A DNA stretch of 64,000 nucleotides from an uncultured Winogradskyella sp. (GTDB lineage Bacteria; Bacteroidota; Bacteroidia; Flavobacteriales; Flavobacteriaceae): the NCBI GenBank assembly GCA_913055905.1, contig CAJXLB010000004.1:203326-267325 (forward strand), read 5' to 3'. Position 1 is the first letter of the stretch; every line of letters starts with the position of its first letter. The position numbers and the translations under genes were made by a program. The notes under the pieces are model-generated. The model made no database searches. It saw only the letters and a list, made by a program, of their open reading frames with translations, and had not been told where the DNA came from. Positions 1 through 8,955 of the stretch are shown one piece after another.

Positions 1-1195
1 CTATTAGAATGACCATTACTATGTATACATCGTTTAGGTTATAGCCCAGTACGTCAAGAATAATTCCAAAATGCTGTGCTAAAAAGGGTTTAGCAATCCA
101 AAGGGCTAAGTTGAGGATAAAAAATCCAGATAAAATGCCAACTAAAACAATGGCAAAGGCTTCAACTAAAATTAGTCCAAATATATGGTTTGGCCTTGCT
201 CCAATAGATCGTAAAACTGCCATTTCTCGGCGTCTTTGGCTCATGTTTGTTATAATGGTGGTTAGTACGCTACCTAAAGAAACTAAAAGCACTACTACAG
301 AAATAATCATCAATATATTCTCAATGGGCTTAATTATAGTCCAGAGCTCAAGCAAAGTAACGGCAGGCATTATAGCCAGCAAAGATTCGCTGTCTTCAGT
401 ATTAATTTTTCGTTGTACGCTTGGTATATTTGGTTTTGATTTTACACCTAAGTAAAACCCTGTAATTGATTCGGGATGCATATGCTCGTCCTCAATTCTA
501 TGGTCGTGTTCAATAGCTAAAAAATCATAGCTCTCCTGACTGGAATGATAAAAGTGTTCGTGGATACGTTCTAAAGCGTCTAAGGAAACAATTAATGCAT
601 TATCAATTGGTGTTCCTGTAGGATTGAGAATTGCACTTACCTTGAATGGGTTTTCTTTGTGGGTAGAAAAATCTTCCTTACCCATACCATGTGTTAAAAC
701 CAATTCATCATTTAAATTATAGTCAAGGTCCTTAGCGACTTTAGAGCCAACAACACATTGCATTTCAGAAATATCAAACTGTCCTTGCGATGCTGTTAAT
801 GGTACATTGGAGCCATACTTAAAGTGAGAGAACAAGTCTTCTGTAGTACCGATAACCGTATAACCTTTGTGGGAATCACCAAGTGCAATTGGTATTGTCC
901 AATCTATTTCAGGGTATGATTTAATGTTCTCATAAGCTTCCCAACTTATACTCTGATTTACATTTCCTTTATGAAAGACAGTGGCAAGGAGTAATGATAA
1001 ATTGCCATTTGGTGCACCAACAATAAGGTCTGTTCCAGAGATGGTACTGCTAAAGCTCTCTTCTAAACTTGTAATTATTCTTTGTATTCCCAGTAAAAGA
1101 ACAATGCTTAATGCAATGGATATTATGCTAAGCAATACACTCGCTTTCCTGTTGCGTATACTTTTTATGGCCAACTTTAAAATAATATCCTTCAT
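1..1195 (-). CDS. ABC transporter permease, MacB/FtsX type (partial)
   Basis: Inner-membrane permease of an ABC exporter, probably of the MacB/LolC-type family. The C-terminus is cut off by the left edge of the window, so about 398 residues are visible. Reading from the ATG there is one N-terminal membrane helix (about residues 15-35), a long extracytoplasmic domain (about 40-270), then two further hydrophobic segments around residues 280-345 and the start of more sequence. This is the usual FtsX-domain plan: one helix, a periplasmic domain, then three helices. The ATG overlaps the stop codon of the upstream ATPase gene as ATGA, so the two are translationally coupled partners. The substrate cannot be told from sequence; lipoprotein or drug export are both possible. 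Confidence 0.85.
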   Translation of the reverse strand, partial: MKDIILKLAIKSIRNRKASVLLSIISIALSIVLLLGIQRIITSLEESFSSTISGTDLIVGAPNGNLSLLLATVFHKGNVNQSISWEAYENIKSYPEIDWTIPIALGDSHKGYTVIGTTEDLFSHFKYGSNVPLTASQGQFDISEMQCVVGSKVAKDLDYNLNDELVLTHGMGKEDFSTHKENPFKVSAILNPTGTPIDNALIVSLDALERIHEHFYHSSQESYDFLAIEHDHRIEDEHMHPESITGFYLGVKSKPNIPSVQRKINTEDSESLLAIMPAVTLLELWTIIKPIENILMIISVVVLLVSLGSVLTTIITNMSQRRREMAVLRSIGARPNHIFGLILVEAFAIVLVGILSGFFILNLALWIAKPFLAQHFGIILDVLGYNLNDVYIVMVILI

Positions 1196-1911
1196 TCTTC
1201 AACTAAAGCCTTTGTATTGTGGAATGTCATTTTCCCATTATCCAAATGTGCGACCTTAGTAAAATTAGAGGCCAATCTATCATCATGACTTACAAAAATC
1301 AAGGTTGCTTTATTTTTGGAGCATTCCTCTAGTAATAACTTAAGAAAATCTATTTGGGAATGAGCATCAAGTGCAGAAGTAGGTTCATCTGCAATTAGAA
1401 TTTCTGGACTTCCAATAAGCGCTCTGCATGCTGCTACACGCTGTTGCTGCCCAAGACTTAACTCTGTGGGTCTTTTGTTCAAAATTTCATGATCGGAAAG
1501 GCCGACAGATTTTAACAAACGCCTAGCCTCGATTTCAACATCTTTCTCGGAGGATCCTATTTTTTCAGCTCTAAGTCTTGAGAAACGACATGGTAAGATT
1601 ACATTTTCTATAACGTTTAAATAGGGTAGTAAATTAAACATTTGAAATATATACCCAATATGATGCGCCCTAAACACATCGCGATTTTTGCTTTTAAGGT
1701 CATTAAGGTTTTGTCCGAGTATTTTTATGTTTCCTGAATTGGGTGTAAGGATTCCGGCCAATAAGCTTAATAACGTGCTTTTTCCGCTTCCACTTTTTCC
1801 TTGGATAAAAAGACTTGTATTTTTTTCAAGATTAAGATGGTCTATATCCAACAGAATATCATTAGCGTCGGGCCATTTAAATTTAAGATTTTCTATACGA
1901 ATAGCATCCAT
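1192..1911 (-). CDS. ABC transporter ATP-binding protein, LolD/MacB-like
   Basis: ATPase that powers the adjacent FtsX-type permease. It has Walker A GKSGSGKST at about residues 38-46, the signature LSLGQQQR at 151-158, Walker B ILIADEP at 171-177 and the H-loop histidine near 209, all intact. Length (239 residues) is normal for the LolD/MacB/FtsE group. I chose the ATG giving MDAIRIENLKF because the family's first beta strand begins there; an upstream in-frame ATG would add 17 residues with no family resemblance. It overlaps the permease gene by four bases, so the pair is an operon. Confidence 0.88.
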   Translation of the reverse strand: MDAIRIENLKFKWPDANDILLDIDHLNLEKNTSLFIQGKSGSGKSTLLSLLAGILTPNSGNIKILGQNLNDLKSKNRDVFRAHHIGYIFQMFNLLPYLNVIENVILPCRFSRLRAEKIGSSEKDVEIEARRLLKSVGLSDHEILNKRPTELSLGQQQRVAACRALIGSPEILIADEPTSALDAHSQIDFLKLLLEECSKNKATLIFVSHDDRLASNFTKVAHLDNGKMTFHNTKALVEE

Positions 1912-1996
1912 ATAACAAAAATAACGACTCCCACGTTTTACACTATGCCTTTTCAGAAGCAATTAACATTAAAAGAAGGAAAGCTAGATTGGAACC

Positions 1997-2731
1997 TTAG
2001 CTCATATGACGATAAACGTCCTCAAAAGGAACCCTAAAGCGTGGCCCATAAATACCTTTGGCTTCATCTCTAATACCGCAGCCAATTACCATATTAATTT
2101 CAGCGCCTCTGGGTAGATTCAAAATCTTTTTAACGCGAATGGTGTCACTTCCTTCCATGGGGCAGGTATCATAACCAATAGCCGCCATGGAAATCATAAA
2201 ATTTTGTGCTGCTAGTCCGGCGCTTTTGTGTGCTACGATGCGCATATCACTCAGACGGGTTTGGCGGTATATTGGCCTGAATAATCCAACCACCTGAAAT
2301 GCCCAGTACTTTAGGAATCCCAAAATTCCAAAAATGTCAAAATAAATTGTTGGTATAACTTTGGAATAGTAATCAGTTGCTTGCTTTTTTCGTTTTAGCA
2401 TCCTGTCACTTAGGTTTGGTTTGTCAAAAGCTTTATTAAGGAATGCTATATTGGCTTTGGCACGCTGGCGCCAAAGATCTTTGCGCGTTACTACTATAAC
2501 AAGTTGTTGTGCTGTCTTTGCAGCATTTTGATTGAAACAGGCCTTAGCAAGTTCATTCAATTTTTCCTTGTTTGTAACATGATAAAATTCCCAAAGTTGA
2601 AGATTGCTACTTGTCGGCGCTAACGAAGCATTAACCAAACATTCTTTGACCTTTTCTGGGTCAATAGCTTCATCTGTATAGACGCGCGTTGATCGTCTGT
2701 ATTTAATTGCTTCAGAAACCGTTTTTTCCAT
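1997..2731 (-). CDS. Nitroreductase family protein
   Basis: Probable FMN-dependent NAD(P)H oxidoreductase of the nitroreductase fold, cytoplasmic, 244 residues. The N-terminal pattern of a short helix followed by RRSTRVYTDEAID and, further on, LAPTSSNLQLWEF matches the flavin-phosphate and dimer contacts of the family. The motif AAIGYDTCPMEG near residue 190 and VIGCGI near 217 are the usual C-terminal flavin-site strands. Its natural substrate is unknown; members reduce nitroaromatics, quinones or flavins. A small membrane-protein gene lies 9 bases upstream on the same strand and may be cotranscribed. Confidence 0.85.
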   Translation of the reverse strand: MEKTVSEAIKYRRSTRVYTDEAIDPEKVKECLVNASLAPTSSNLQLWEFYHVTNKEKLNELAKACFNQNAAKTAQQLVIVVTRKDLWRQRAKANIAFLNKAFDKPNLSDRMLKRKKQATDYYSKVIPTIYFDIFGILGFLKYWAFQVVGLFRPIYRQTRLSDMRIVAHKSAGLAAQNFMISMAAIGYDTCPMEGSDTIRVKKILNLPRGAEINMVIGCGIRDEAKGIYGPRFRVPFEDVYRHMS

Positions 2732-2740
2732 ATGTAAAGC

Positions 2741-2980
2741 TTAAAAGAGTATATCGTAAATTTGTTGTCCAACCCAATAACCAAATCCTAATGTCAATGG
2801 ATACCCAACAAAAAGCCATACGTAATCCAAGACATTTATAGTTTTAAATCCTGCAAGTCCAGAATCTTTGAGAAGGCTTAAAAAGTCGTACCAGGTTTTT
2901 AAACCTAAATAATTTGCTAAGACATTTGCAATTATAGCTGTAAGTAAAATTGAAAGACCGATGATGTAAAGTCTAATCAT
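2741..2980 (-). CDS. Small membrane protein, unknown function
   Basis: A 79-residue protein with two hydrophobic stretches, at about residues 3-22 (LYIIGLSILLTAIIANVLA) and 50-70, separated by a short polar loop. The pattern suggests a two-helix inner-membrane protein. The arrangement of small loop residues resembles other short flavobacterial proteins of unknown role, and I recognise no named domain. It sits directly upstream of the nitroreductase gene (9-bp gap), so cotranscription is likely. No function is proposed. Confidence 0.7.
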   Translation of the reverse strand: MIRLYIIGLSILLTAIIANVLANYLGLKTWYDFLSLLKDSGLAGFKTINVLDYVWLFVGYPLTLGFGYWVGQQIYDILF

Positions 2981-3109
2981 AGAAGATAACGTTATTTTAA
3001 CGAAGGTATGTCAATAATTCTAGAGTTTGGGCAAAAAGGAGCCTAATTACTGGTTCTCTTTGTAGGTAATTTCATTTAAGACATTTTAATTACAACAAAT
3101 AATTAAATC

Positions 3110-3739
3110 CTAATTCTTTGACGGACGACGTCTCTTTTGTCTTGGTAATGGCTCATTTTTTGGAGGCATAGTGCCGAATATAATGTCCCATAGAGGTGAG
3201 CTTACGCCATAGGCTTTATTGTCATACACGTAGTGGTGTAGGTGATGATGAGACCATAGAATATTAAAAGCATTGTTTGGAGGTTTGCGCGTATGAACAA
3301 TGTAGTGGACATATAAATATCCAGCATAACCTATAAAAAAACCTGGCCAAAAGAAAAAGGTATTAATTCCCATGATTAACCAGAATATCCCGAAAAAGAT
3401 AGTGCTTAACATTATGGCCAAAGGGATTGGCATTGCCAGTAAATCCTTATCGGTTGGATGTTCATGATGAACGCCATGAACCTTATATTGCCAGTTTCCC
3501 TCTTCTAGATAATCTTTTCCTGAGTGATATACAAACCGGTGGAATAGATATTCGACCAAAGTAAATACAAGTAGACCAAATATTAATAATCCCACTTTTG
3601 ACACAATCTGTTGGTCAATTTCTAAAAGTCCATATATAAATATAATCACGGAAATCGCCACATAGGTAGTTATTGCGGCCATTGAATTAGTTTTAGGTGC
3701 TTTATATTTTGTACTATCACCCATTGAAACACTTATCAA
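3110..3739 (-). CDS. Fatty acid hydroxylase / sterol desaturase family protein
   Basis: Membrane-bound di-iron oxygenase of the fatty acid hydroxylase superfamily, 209 residues. The histidine clusters that bind the metal are present: HRFVYH at 67-72, HGVHHEH at 88-94, H145 and H149, and HHHLHH at 164-169. About four membrane segments flank them. The spacing resembles FA2H/Scs7-type 2-hydroxylases, so hydroxylation of a lipid acyl chain (for example in sphingo- or sulfonolipids) is an inference; carotenoid or sterol-like substrates cannot be excluded. An internal ATG five codons in (MGDSTKYK) is an alternative start. It stands alone, with untranslated gaps of over 100 bp on both sides. Confidence 0.82.
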   Translation of the reverse strand: MISVSMGDSTKYKAPKTNSMAAITTYVAISVIIFIYGLLEIDQQIVSKVGLLIFGLLVFTLVEYLFHRFVYHSGKDYLEEGNWQYKVHGVHHEHPTDKDLLAMPIPLAIMLSTIFFGIFWLIMGINTFFFWPGFFIGYAGYLYVHYIVHTRKPPNNAFNILWSHHHLHHYVYDNKAYGVSSPLWDIIFGTMPPKNEPLPRQKRRRPSKN

Positions 3740-3909
3740 TTAGAGTATTTATCTCTTTCTTGGAACTATTTCTTTTCTTTATTAGGATAAAGATAAGGAT
3801 TTTACAGCATTTTTATTATTGTATACTGATGGTTATTGAATATAATTCGAAATTAAATTCGTGAACAAGGTTTTCTCACAGGACCAATGATGTCTCAATG
3901 TATAGTAGG

Positions 3910-4458
3910 TTATATTGAAGATTTCAATTTATCTGCATGAAGTTTACGTAACGTCATCAATTTTGGTGTTATGACGTAATTACAATAGCCTTGGTTTGGG
4001 TTGCGTTTGTAAAAATCCTGATGTTCGTTTTCGGCCTCATAGAAGACGTCCAAAAGACTGATTTCAGTTACAATAGGGTCTTCGTAATATTTGGCCATGG
4101 CTTTACAAACCTTTTCAGCAATGACTTTTTGCTCCTCATTATGATAGAAGATTACTGATCGATATTGCGTTCCTCTATCGGCACCTTGCCGATTCAAGGT
4201 TGTGGGATTGTGCGTAGTCATAAAAATGACCAATAGATCTTCGTACGATATCGTATTTGCATCAAATGTGATTTGTATTACTTCGGCATGCCCTGTAAGA
4301 CCAGAACATATTTCCCGATAGGTAGGTCTACCAGGAACATTTCCTCCTGAGTAACCAGAGACTACGGACTCCACGCCTTTAACTTCTTGGAAAACTGCTT
4401 CCGTACACCAAAAACAGCCACCACCAACAGTAGCTTGCTCCAATTGCTTAGTCTTCAT
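3910..4458 (-). CDS. msrA: Peptide-methionine (S)-S-oxide reductase MsrA
   Basis: Reduces the S-epimer of methionine sulfoxide in proteins and free methionine, using thioredoxin as electron source. The hallmark GCFWC motif lies at about residues 14-18, with the catalytic cysteine at its start, and it is followed by the conserved VVSGYSGG segment. The C-terminal part NEHQDFYKRNPNQGYC is also typical, and its last cysteine probably resolves the disulfide. The 182-residue length is normal. Its ATG lies inside the end of msrB (11-base overlap), so the two repair enzymes for the S and R epimers are cotranscribed. Confidence 0.95.
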   Translation of the reverse strand: MKTKQLEQATVGGGCFWCTEAVFQEVKGVESVVSGYSGGNVPGRPTYREICSGLTGHAEVIQITFDANTISYEDLLVIFMTTHNPTTLNRQGADRGTQYRSVIFYHNEEQKVIAEKVCKAMAKYYEDPIVTEISLLDVFYEAENEHQDFYKRNPNQGYCNYVITPKLMTLRKLHADKLKSSI

Positions 4459-4909
4459 CTGTCGCTTCTTTTTGTAAGGTCATAGATTCTGAGTTTATAC
4501 AGAATCTCAGCCCACTTGGTTCTGGACCATCAGGGAAAACATGGCCCAAATGGGCATCACAGGTATTACACATCACTTCGACCCGTACCATGCCGTAGGA
4601 TGTATCTTTTTCATACTTTATGGCGTTTTCTTTGATAGGCTGCGTAAAGCTTGGCCACCCAGTGCCCGAACTAAATTTAATACTTGAGTCAAACAATGGC
4701 GTGCCACAGCAAACACAATTGTATTTGCCACTGTCGTATACAGTGCATAGTTCACCACTGTGCGGTCGCTCGGTCCCTTTTTGCCGAGTGATTCTAAATT
4801 GCTCAGGGGTTAATTCCGATTTCCATTCGGCTTCTGTTTTTTCAACGCGTTTGTCAGGTTTGGGATTACCATTAACAGCGAAGTTTATGACATCTTTCCA
4901 GGTTAGCAT
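4448..4909 (-). CDS. msrB: Peptide-methionine (R)-S-oxide reductase MsrB
   Basis: Reduces the R-epimer of methionine sulfoxide. The two CxxC pairs that hold the structural zinc are visible (CVCCGTPLF near residue 67 and CNTCDAHLGH near 115), as are the substrate-site motif GTGWPSF and the catalytic cysteine in RFCINS near residue 137. The 153-residue length fits a stand-alone cytoplasmic MsrB, and there is no signal peptide. It is the first gene of the msrB-msrA operon. Confidence 0.95.
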   Translation of the reverse strand: MLTWKDVINFAVNGNPKPDKRVEKTEAEWKSELTPEQFRITRQKGTERPHSGELCTVYDSGKYNCVCCGTPLFDSSIKFSSGTGWPSFTQPIKENAIKYEKDTSYGMVRVEVMCNTCDAHLGHVFPDGPEPSGLRFCINSESMTLQKEATDED

Positions 4910-5023
4910 AATTTCTTTTTCATTTTTGTAAAATTAATTGAATTAAGCGGTAAACTTCTACTAAATAAATCATAAAATCAGAGAAGTAGTTTAATAGAGA
5001 TAATGCATCAATTCATAGAATTG

Positions 5024-5056
5024 TTTGCTCAAAGGGTTGACAACTTTTTATCTTTG
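5024..5056 (+). promoter_or_regulatory. Predicted Bacteroidota-type promoter
   Basis: TTTG at 5024-5027 and TATCTTTG at 5049-5056 are separated by 21 bases, matching the -33 / -7 (TAnnTTTG) layout of Bacteroidota primary sigma promoters. The predicted start point lies about 20 bases before the ATG of the THI5-like gene. Confidence 0.6.
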
Positions 5057-5081
5057 GTCTAAATGAAAGTAATGTCTTTGC

Positions 5082-5993
5082 ATGAGAACACTCAAACTCG
5101 CTTTAGATTGGAGGCCTAATACCAATCATACTGGATTTTTTATAGCAAAACATCTGGGCTTTTATGAAGAGGAGGGCTTAGATGTGGTGATAATTTCAAC
5201 AGAAGAGGATAATTACAAGGTAACGCCTGCTAAAAAGGTTGAATTAGGATTGGCAGATTTTGCACTATGTCCTATGGAAAGCTTGGTAAGTTATAGAACA
5301 AAGGATAAACCTTTTGATGCTGTAGGTATTGCTACTATTTTCCAGGAAGATATAAGTGCCATTTGCGCCTTAAGGTCAAGTGGGATAACTCGTCCTAGGG
5401 ATTTAGATAATAGGATTTATGCGTCTTATAATGCGAGGTATGAGGATAAGATTGTAGAGCAGATGATTAAGAACGACAAAGGACGAGGAAACATTACTAT
5501 CAAATATCCTCAAAAGCTTGGTATTTGGGATATATTGTTAAATGGAGAGGCTGATGCTACCTGGATTTTTGTGAATTGGGAAGGGGTAGAAGCGGAGGCT
5601 CAAGGTATGGACCTCAATTTATTCAGAATGTCTGATTATGGAATTCCTTATGGCTACTCACCAGTAGTTATGACCTCCAAGGCTAAAATAAGAGAAAACG
5701 TAACAGACTTTAAGGCCTTTTTGAGAGCTACAAAAAAAGGCTTTCAATATGCCATAAACCATGTTGAAAGTGCTGCACAGATTCTAGATTTGTATGTTTC
5801 TAAGGCAGATAAGTATGTAGACATTGTAAAAAGCCAAATAATGACCTCGCCAAGCTATGGAAATCCTGAAGAATGGGGTAAAATGGATTTGAAAAAAGTA
5901 CAGACTTTTTTAGATTGGCTCCGAAAACACAAATTAGAACGCACGAAATTAAAGGCAGACCAACTAGTGACCAATATGTTATTTGAAGCTTAG
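5082..5993 (+). CDS. NMT1/THI5-like substrate-binding-fold protein
   Basis: A 303-residue protein with the periplasmic-binding-protein type 2 fold of the NMT1/THI5 family. The opening KLALDWRPNTNHTGFFIAKH is the classic start of ThiY/THI5 proteins that bind the pyrimidine precursor of thiamine. Further matches include GLADFALCPMES and a C-terminal helix. It has no signal peptide or lipobox, and no ABC permease or ATPase gene adjoins it, so a classic import role is doubtful. A cytoplasmic binding or enzymatic role related to HMP/thiamine is possible. The CCCFC cysteine motif of yeast Thi5 is not present. The gene has its own predicted promoter and a terminator just downstream. Confidence 0.75.
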   Translation: MRTLKLALDWRPNTNHTGFFIAKHLGFYEEEGLDVVIISTEEDNYKVTPAKKVELGLADFALCPMESLVSYRTKDKPFDAVGIATIFQEDISAICALRSSGITRPRDLDNRIYASYNARYEDKIVEQMIKNDKGRGNITIKYPQKLGIWDILLNGEADATWIFVNWEGVEAEAQGMDLNLFRMSDYGIPYGYSPVVMTSKAKIRENVTDFKAFLRATKKGFQYAINHVESAAQILDLYVSKADKYVDIVKSQIMTSPSYGNPEEWGKMDLKKVQTFLDWLRKHKLERTKLKADQLVTNMLFEA

Positions 5994-6004
5994 GCAAAAA
6001 GAAA

Positions 6005-6030
6005 AGCCGGTTAACCCGGTTATTTTGTTC
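6005..6030 (+). terminator. Probable intrinsic terminator
   Basis: AGCCGG and CCGGTT form a 6-bp stem (one G.U pair) around the loop TTAAC and are followed by a T-rich tail. It lies 12 bases after the THI5-like gene and before a converging small gene. The stem is short, so strength is uncertain. Confidence 0.5.
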
Positions 6031-6046
6031 TTAATTCTGCTAGTGT

Positions 6047-6193
6047 TTAAGCCAGTTCCGTATAAGTTGACGCCACGATGACGATTAACATAACTAATAC
6101 AGTAGATACAAATCTGGCACCAACAATAGTTAATTTATCTTTTTGAAAGATATAATCTCTACGTTTTTCATTTTTCTTCTTCACAAACTTCAT
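6047..6193 (-). CDS. Small single-helix membrane protein, unknown
   Basis: A 48-residue protein if translation begins at the ATG giving MKFVKKKNEKRRDYIFQK. The N-terminal half is strongly basic, then a single hydrophobic helix (about residues 24-43) ends in a short polar tail. This basic-in topology suggests a bitopic inner-membrane peptide. A longer reading from 6271 adds 26 residues with no clear feature, so I prefer the shorter one. It lies about 110 bases downstream of the mla operon end on the same strand. No function is recognised. Confidence 0.5.
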   Translation of the reverse strand: MKFVKKKNEKRRDYIFQKDKLTIVGARFVSTVLVMLIVIVASTYTELA

Positions 6194-6303
6194 ATCTCTT
6201 ATTTTATGGTTCAACTCAATATAATATAATGAATATAAGCTATTTATGAAATTTGAGAATGCCTTTAACAAAAGAATAATAAGAACTATTAATAGATGTT
6301 AAT

Positions 6304-7293
6304 TTAATCCTTCTCTTGTTTTTCCTTTTCTTTTTCTAGTTTTCTAAAATATCTCCTTGTAAGGAAGTTGTGTTGTAAGGCTTCCATATTTTGATCGAAT
6401 TTATGCGTGCCTTTTTTTACATTTTCAAGTATTTCTTCAATCTGCTTAACAAGTTCAGGATTGGTTGACAAATAATTTATAGCGCCATCGCCATTTTTTA
6501 TTTGATCTAAAGTGGCGTTAAGGTTTGCCATCACGACTTGAATTTCTTCACTGGATCGGTGAAGGTTGCTAATGATGTTGCGCACTTTTCTTGCTTCGGT
6601 TGAGTCGTTTAAAATGACACCTGCAACACTATTGTTAAAATTAATGGAACTTACAATCTTGTTAAGTTCCGTAATTGACCGGTTAGCTTCAACACTTGTT
6701 AGTTTAAGATTCCTTACGGTTTCCTTTAAGTTTTGAGACATGGTTGAGTCGGAAATAAGCATCCCTAAAGTACCTTTGCCTTCATTGATGTTATTGGCAA
6801 TATTTAGCAATTTAGAAATAAGCAAGGCCGCATTTTCATTTGTGCTGCTTAAGGTATTGAGCATTTCGTCAGTTCTAATTTTAGTATAGGATGCAATAAA
6901 GTCGCCATCTTTTACATTTGTTGTTCCATTTTCGCCAGGAGTTATATTCACAATAACGTTTCCAACGAGTCCGTCAGTTCCTATGGTAGCAATGGCATCG
7001 GTTTTAATATGATCAATCATTTTTTCCTCAAGAAGCATTTCAACACGGATAAGGGAATCATTTTCCATTTGGATGCGCTTTATGGTCCCTATGTTTATGC
7101 CAGAATAACGCACATTATTTCCCGGGATTAGCCCGTTGACATTGGTGAAATAAGAATTCAACGTAAAGGTCTCGGCAAAGAGATTTTGGCTTTGTCCTAT
7201 AAAATAGACTGCGGTAATAAATATGGCTAATCCCGTGGTTACAAAAATGCCTAACTTCAGTTTTTCGCTTCTAGTTTTTTTCATCTTAGTCAA
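6304..7293 (-). CDS. mlaD: MlaD family (MCE domain) lipid transport protein
   Basis: Substrate-binding subunit of an Mla-type system that moves phospholipids between the inner and outer membranes. There is an N-terminal membrane anchor (about residues 13-31), then a single MCE domain (about 38-115) containing the segment GLIPGNNVRYSGINIGTI, and then a long helical C-terminal region to residue 329. The helical tail is longer than that of E. coli MlaD, as is usual in Bacteroidota. It is the last gene of an mlaE-mlaF-mlaD order, three bases after mlaF. Confidence 0.9.
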   Translation of the reverse strand: MTKMKKTRSEKLKLGIFVTTGLAIFITAVYFIGQSQNLFAETFTLNSYFTNVNGLIPGNNVRYSGINIGTIKRIQMENDSLIRVEMLLEEKMIDHIKTDAIATIGTDGLVGNVIVNITPGENGTTNVKDGDFIASYTKIRTDEMLNTLSSTNENAALLISKLLNIANNINEGKGTLGMLISDSTMSQNLKETVRNLKLTSVEANRSITELNKIVSSINFNNSVAGVILNDSTEARKVRNIISNLHRSSEEIQVVMANLNATLDQIKNGDGAINYLSTNPELVKQIEEILENVKKGTHKFDQNMEALQHNFLTRRYFRKLEKEKEKQEKD

Positions 7294-7296
7294 CTT

Positions 7297-8073
7297 TTAA
7301 TGTTTAAAGAACGCCTTGATTTTTTTGTCTTGGGCAGAAGCCAATTCATTATACGTTCCTTCGGCATAGTTTATGCCGTCTACCAATAAAATCATGCGTT
7401 CGGCTACAACACGTGCACAGTCTACATCGTGAGTTATTATGAGTGACGATGTTTTGTATTGTTTCTGGATATTTCGCATCAATTCAATAATTTCTTTTGA
7501 TGTGATAGGGTCCAAGCCACTTGTTGGTTCATCGTAAAGAATGATTTTTGGTTTAAGAATTAATGTTCTTGCCAGTGCTATGCGTCTCTTCATGCCGCCA
7601 GATAATTCGGCAGGCATTAAATTTATGGCGTCCAGAAGTCCAACATTTTTTAGGGCTTCTTCTACTAAAGGCGTGGTGTCCTCGACAATGCCAAACTTGT
7701 GCTTGTGCCTTCTTAACGGAAATTCTAAATTTTCCCTTACGGTCATGGAATCATACAAAGCACTGCCTTGGAATAAAAATCCGACTTCTGTTCTGAGCTC
7801 GTCTAAATCAGAGCGGCTTAAACGCGATAGGTCACGGCCCATGATTTCTATATAGCCAGAGTCGGGTTCCATAAGTCCTATGAGGCATTTGATCATTACA
7901 GATTTCCCACTGCCTGATTTACCCATAATGACTAGGTTTTCACCTTCATATAGTTCTAAATTGAATCCTTTTAAGACAGCATTGTCACCAAAGGATTTCA
8001 TTAAATTCTCAATTTTTATAATTGGATTTCCCTTGGTGCTTTGTTTCTTCTGAATGTCATTTCTATTAGTCAT
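7297..8073 (-). CDS. mlaF: Mla-type ABC transporter ATP-binding protein
   Basis: Cytoplasmic ATPase of the Mla phospholipid transporter, 258 residues. Walker A GKSGSGKSV is at about residues 51-59, the signature LSGGMKRR near 155 and Walker B IILYDEP near 175, followed by the D-loop SGLDP. The MKRR after the signature is characteristic of the MlaF/Ttg2A group rather than LolD. It lies between the permease and the MCE protein with gaps under 12 bases, so one transcript is expected. Confidence 0.9.
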   Translation of the reverse strand: MTNRNDIQKKQSTKGNPIIKIENLMKSFGDNAVLKGFNLELYEGENLVIMGKSGSGKSVMIKCLIGLMEPDSGYIEIMGRDLSRLSRSDLDELRTEVGFLFQGSALYDSMTVRENLEFPLRRHKHKFGIVEDTTPLVEEALKNVGLLDAINLMPAELSGGMKRRIALARTLILKPKIILYDEPTSGLDPITSKEIIELMRNIQKQYKTSSLIITHDVDCARVVAERMILLVDGINYAEGTYNELASAQDKKIKAFFKH

Positions 8074-8082
8074 TCTCCTAGT

Positions 8083-8853
8083 CTAGATTTCAAAAAATAT
8101 ATCAGTTATAAATACAGCAATAAAGTCTAAAATGAACAGCAACATTGAAGCAAAAACCACTGCAGAATTTGCAGCTAAGCCTACACCAACAGTCCCTTTC
8201 TCACAGTAGTAGCCCTTGAAACACCCAACCAAACCAATGGCAAAGCCAAAGAAAAACGTCTTAATTGTGGCAGGAACCAAATCTCCAAAGGCCAGTGCAT
8301 TTAGGGCCTTGTTAAAATAGAGTCTGAAGGAAACATCTCCCTTTAAATTTTCAATAATGTAGGAGCCATAAAGGGCTATTGCATCGCCAATTATTACAAG
8401 AATAGGAAGCATAAGAGTGGTGGCCAGTATTCGGGTAATAACCAAATATTTAAATGGATTAGTGCCGGAAACTTCCATCGCGTCTATCTGCTCAGTAACG
8501 CGCATGGATCCAAGTTCTGCTCCAATTCCAGAAGCAATGCGACCAGCAAATGTCAATGCAATAATAACCGGTCCTATTTCCCTAATTATTGAAATACTTA
8601 CCATAGACGGCATCCAAGACTCAGCACCAAACTCTTGTAGTGTTGGCCTGGTTTGCAAGGTAATAACGAGCCCAATGATAAAAGCCGTAACTCCAACTAA
8701 TAATAAAGAACGATTGCCAATATTGTAGCATTGTCGCAAAAATTCCTTGAATTCAAAGGGTCTGGAAAATACTTCCTTAAAAAACCGTTTGGTAAAATAA
8801 GATAAGTCTCCAACCTCAATGAAAAATCGTTCAATAGAATTAGAACCAAGCAT
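8083..8853 (-). CDS. mlaE: Mla-type ABC transporter permease
   Basis: Membrane permease of the Mla system (MlaE family), 256 residues with about five to six hydrophobic segments. The conserved cytoplasmic stretch RVTEQIDAMEVSGTNPFKYLV is truncated here only for quotation; its core EQIDAM is the coupling helix that contacts MlaF. The C-terminal VGVGLAANSAVVFAS also matches the family. First gene of the mlaEFD operon. A TATATTTA sequence about 25 bases upstream could be its -7 element. Confidence 0.9.
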   Translation of the reverse strand: MLGSNSIERFFIEVGDLSYFTKRFFKEVFSRPFEFKEFLRQCYNIGNRSLLLVGVTAFIIGLVITLQTRPTLQEFGAESWMPSMVSISIIREIGPVIIALTFAGRIASGIGAELGSMRVTEQIDAMEVSGTNPFKYLVITRILATTLMLPILVIIGDAIALYGSYIIENLKGDVSFRLYFNKALNALAFGDLVPATIKTFFFGFAIGLVGCFKGYYCEKGTVGVGLAANSAVVFASMLLFILDFIAVFITDIFFEI

Positions 8854-8955
8854 AGCGGTGTTTATTAGTTGTTTAAATATACGGTTGTAGGCTTAGTCTT
8901 AAAATGATATCAGTCAGCGCTAAGTAAGCTCTTTATCTGCTGGGATAAATTACGG

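Noticed and set aside
111-455. Plus-strand frame at the left edge
   Set aside because: Antisense to the FtsX-type permease, which has clear membrane topology and a coupled ATPase gene.
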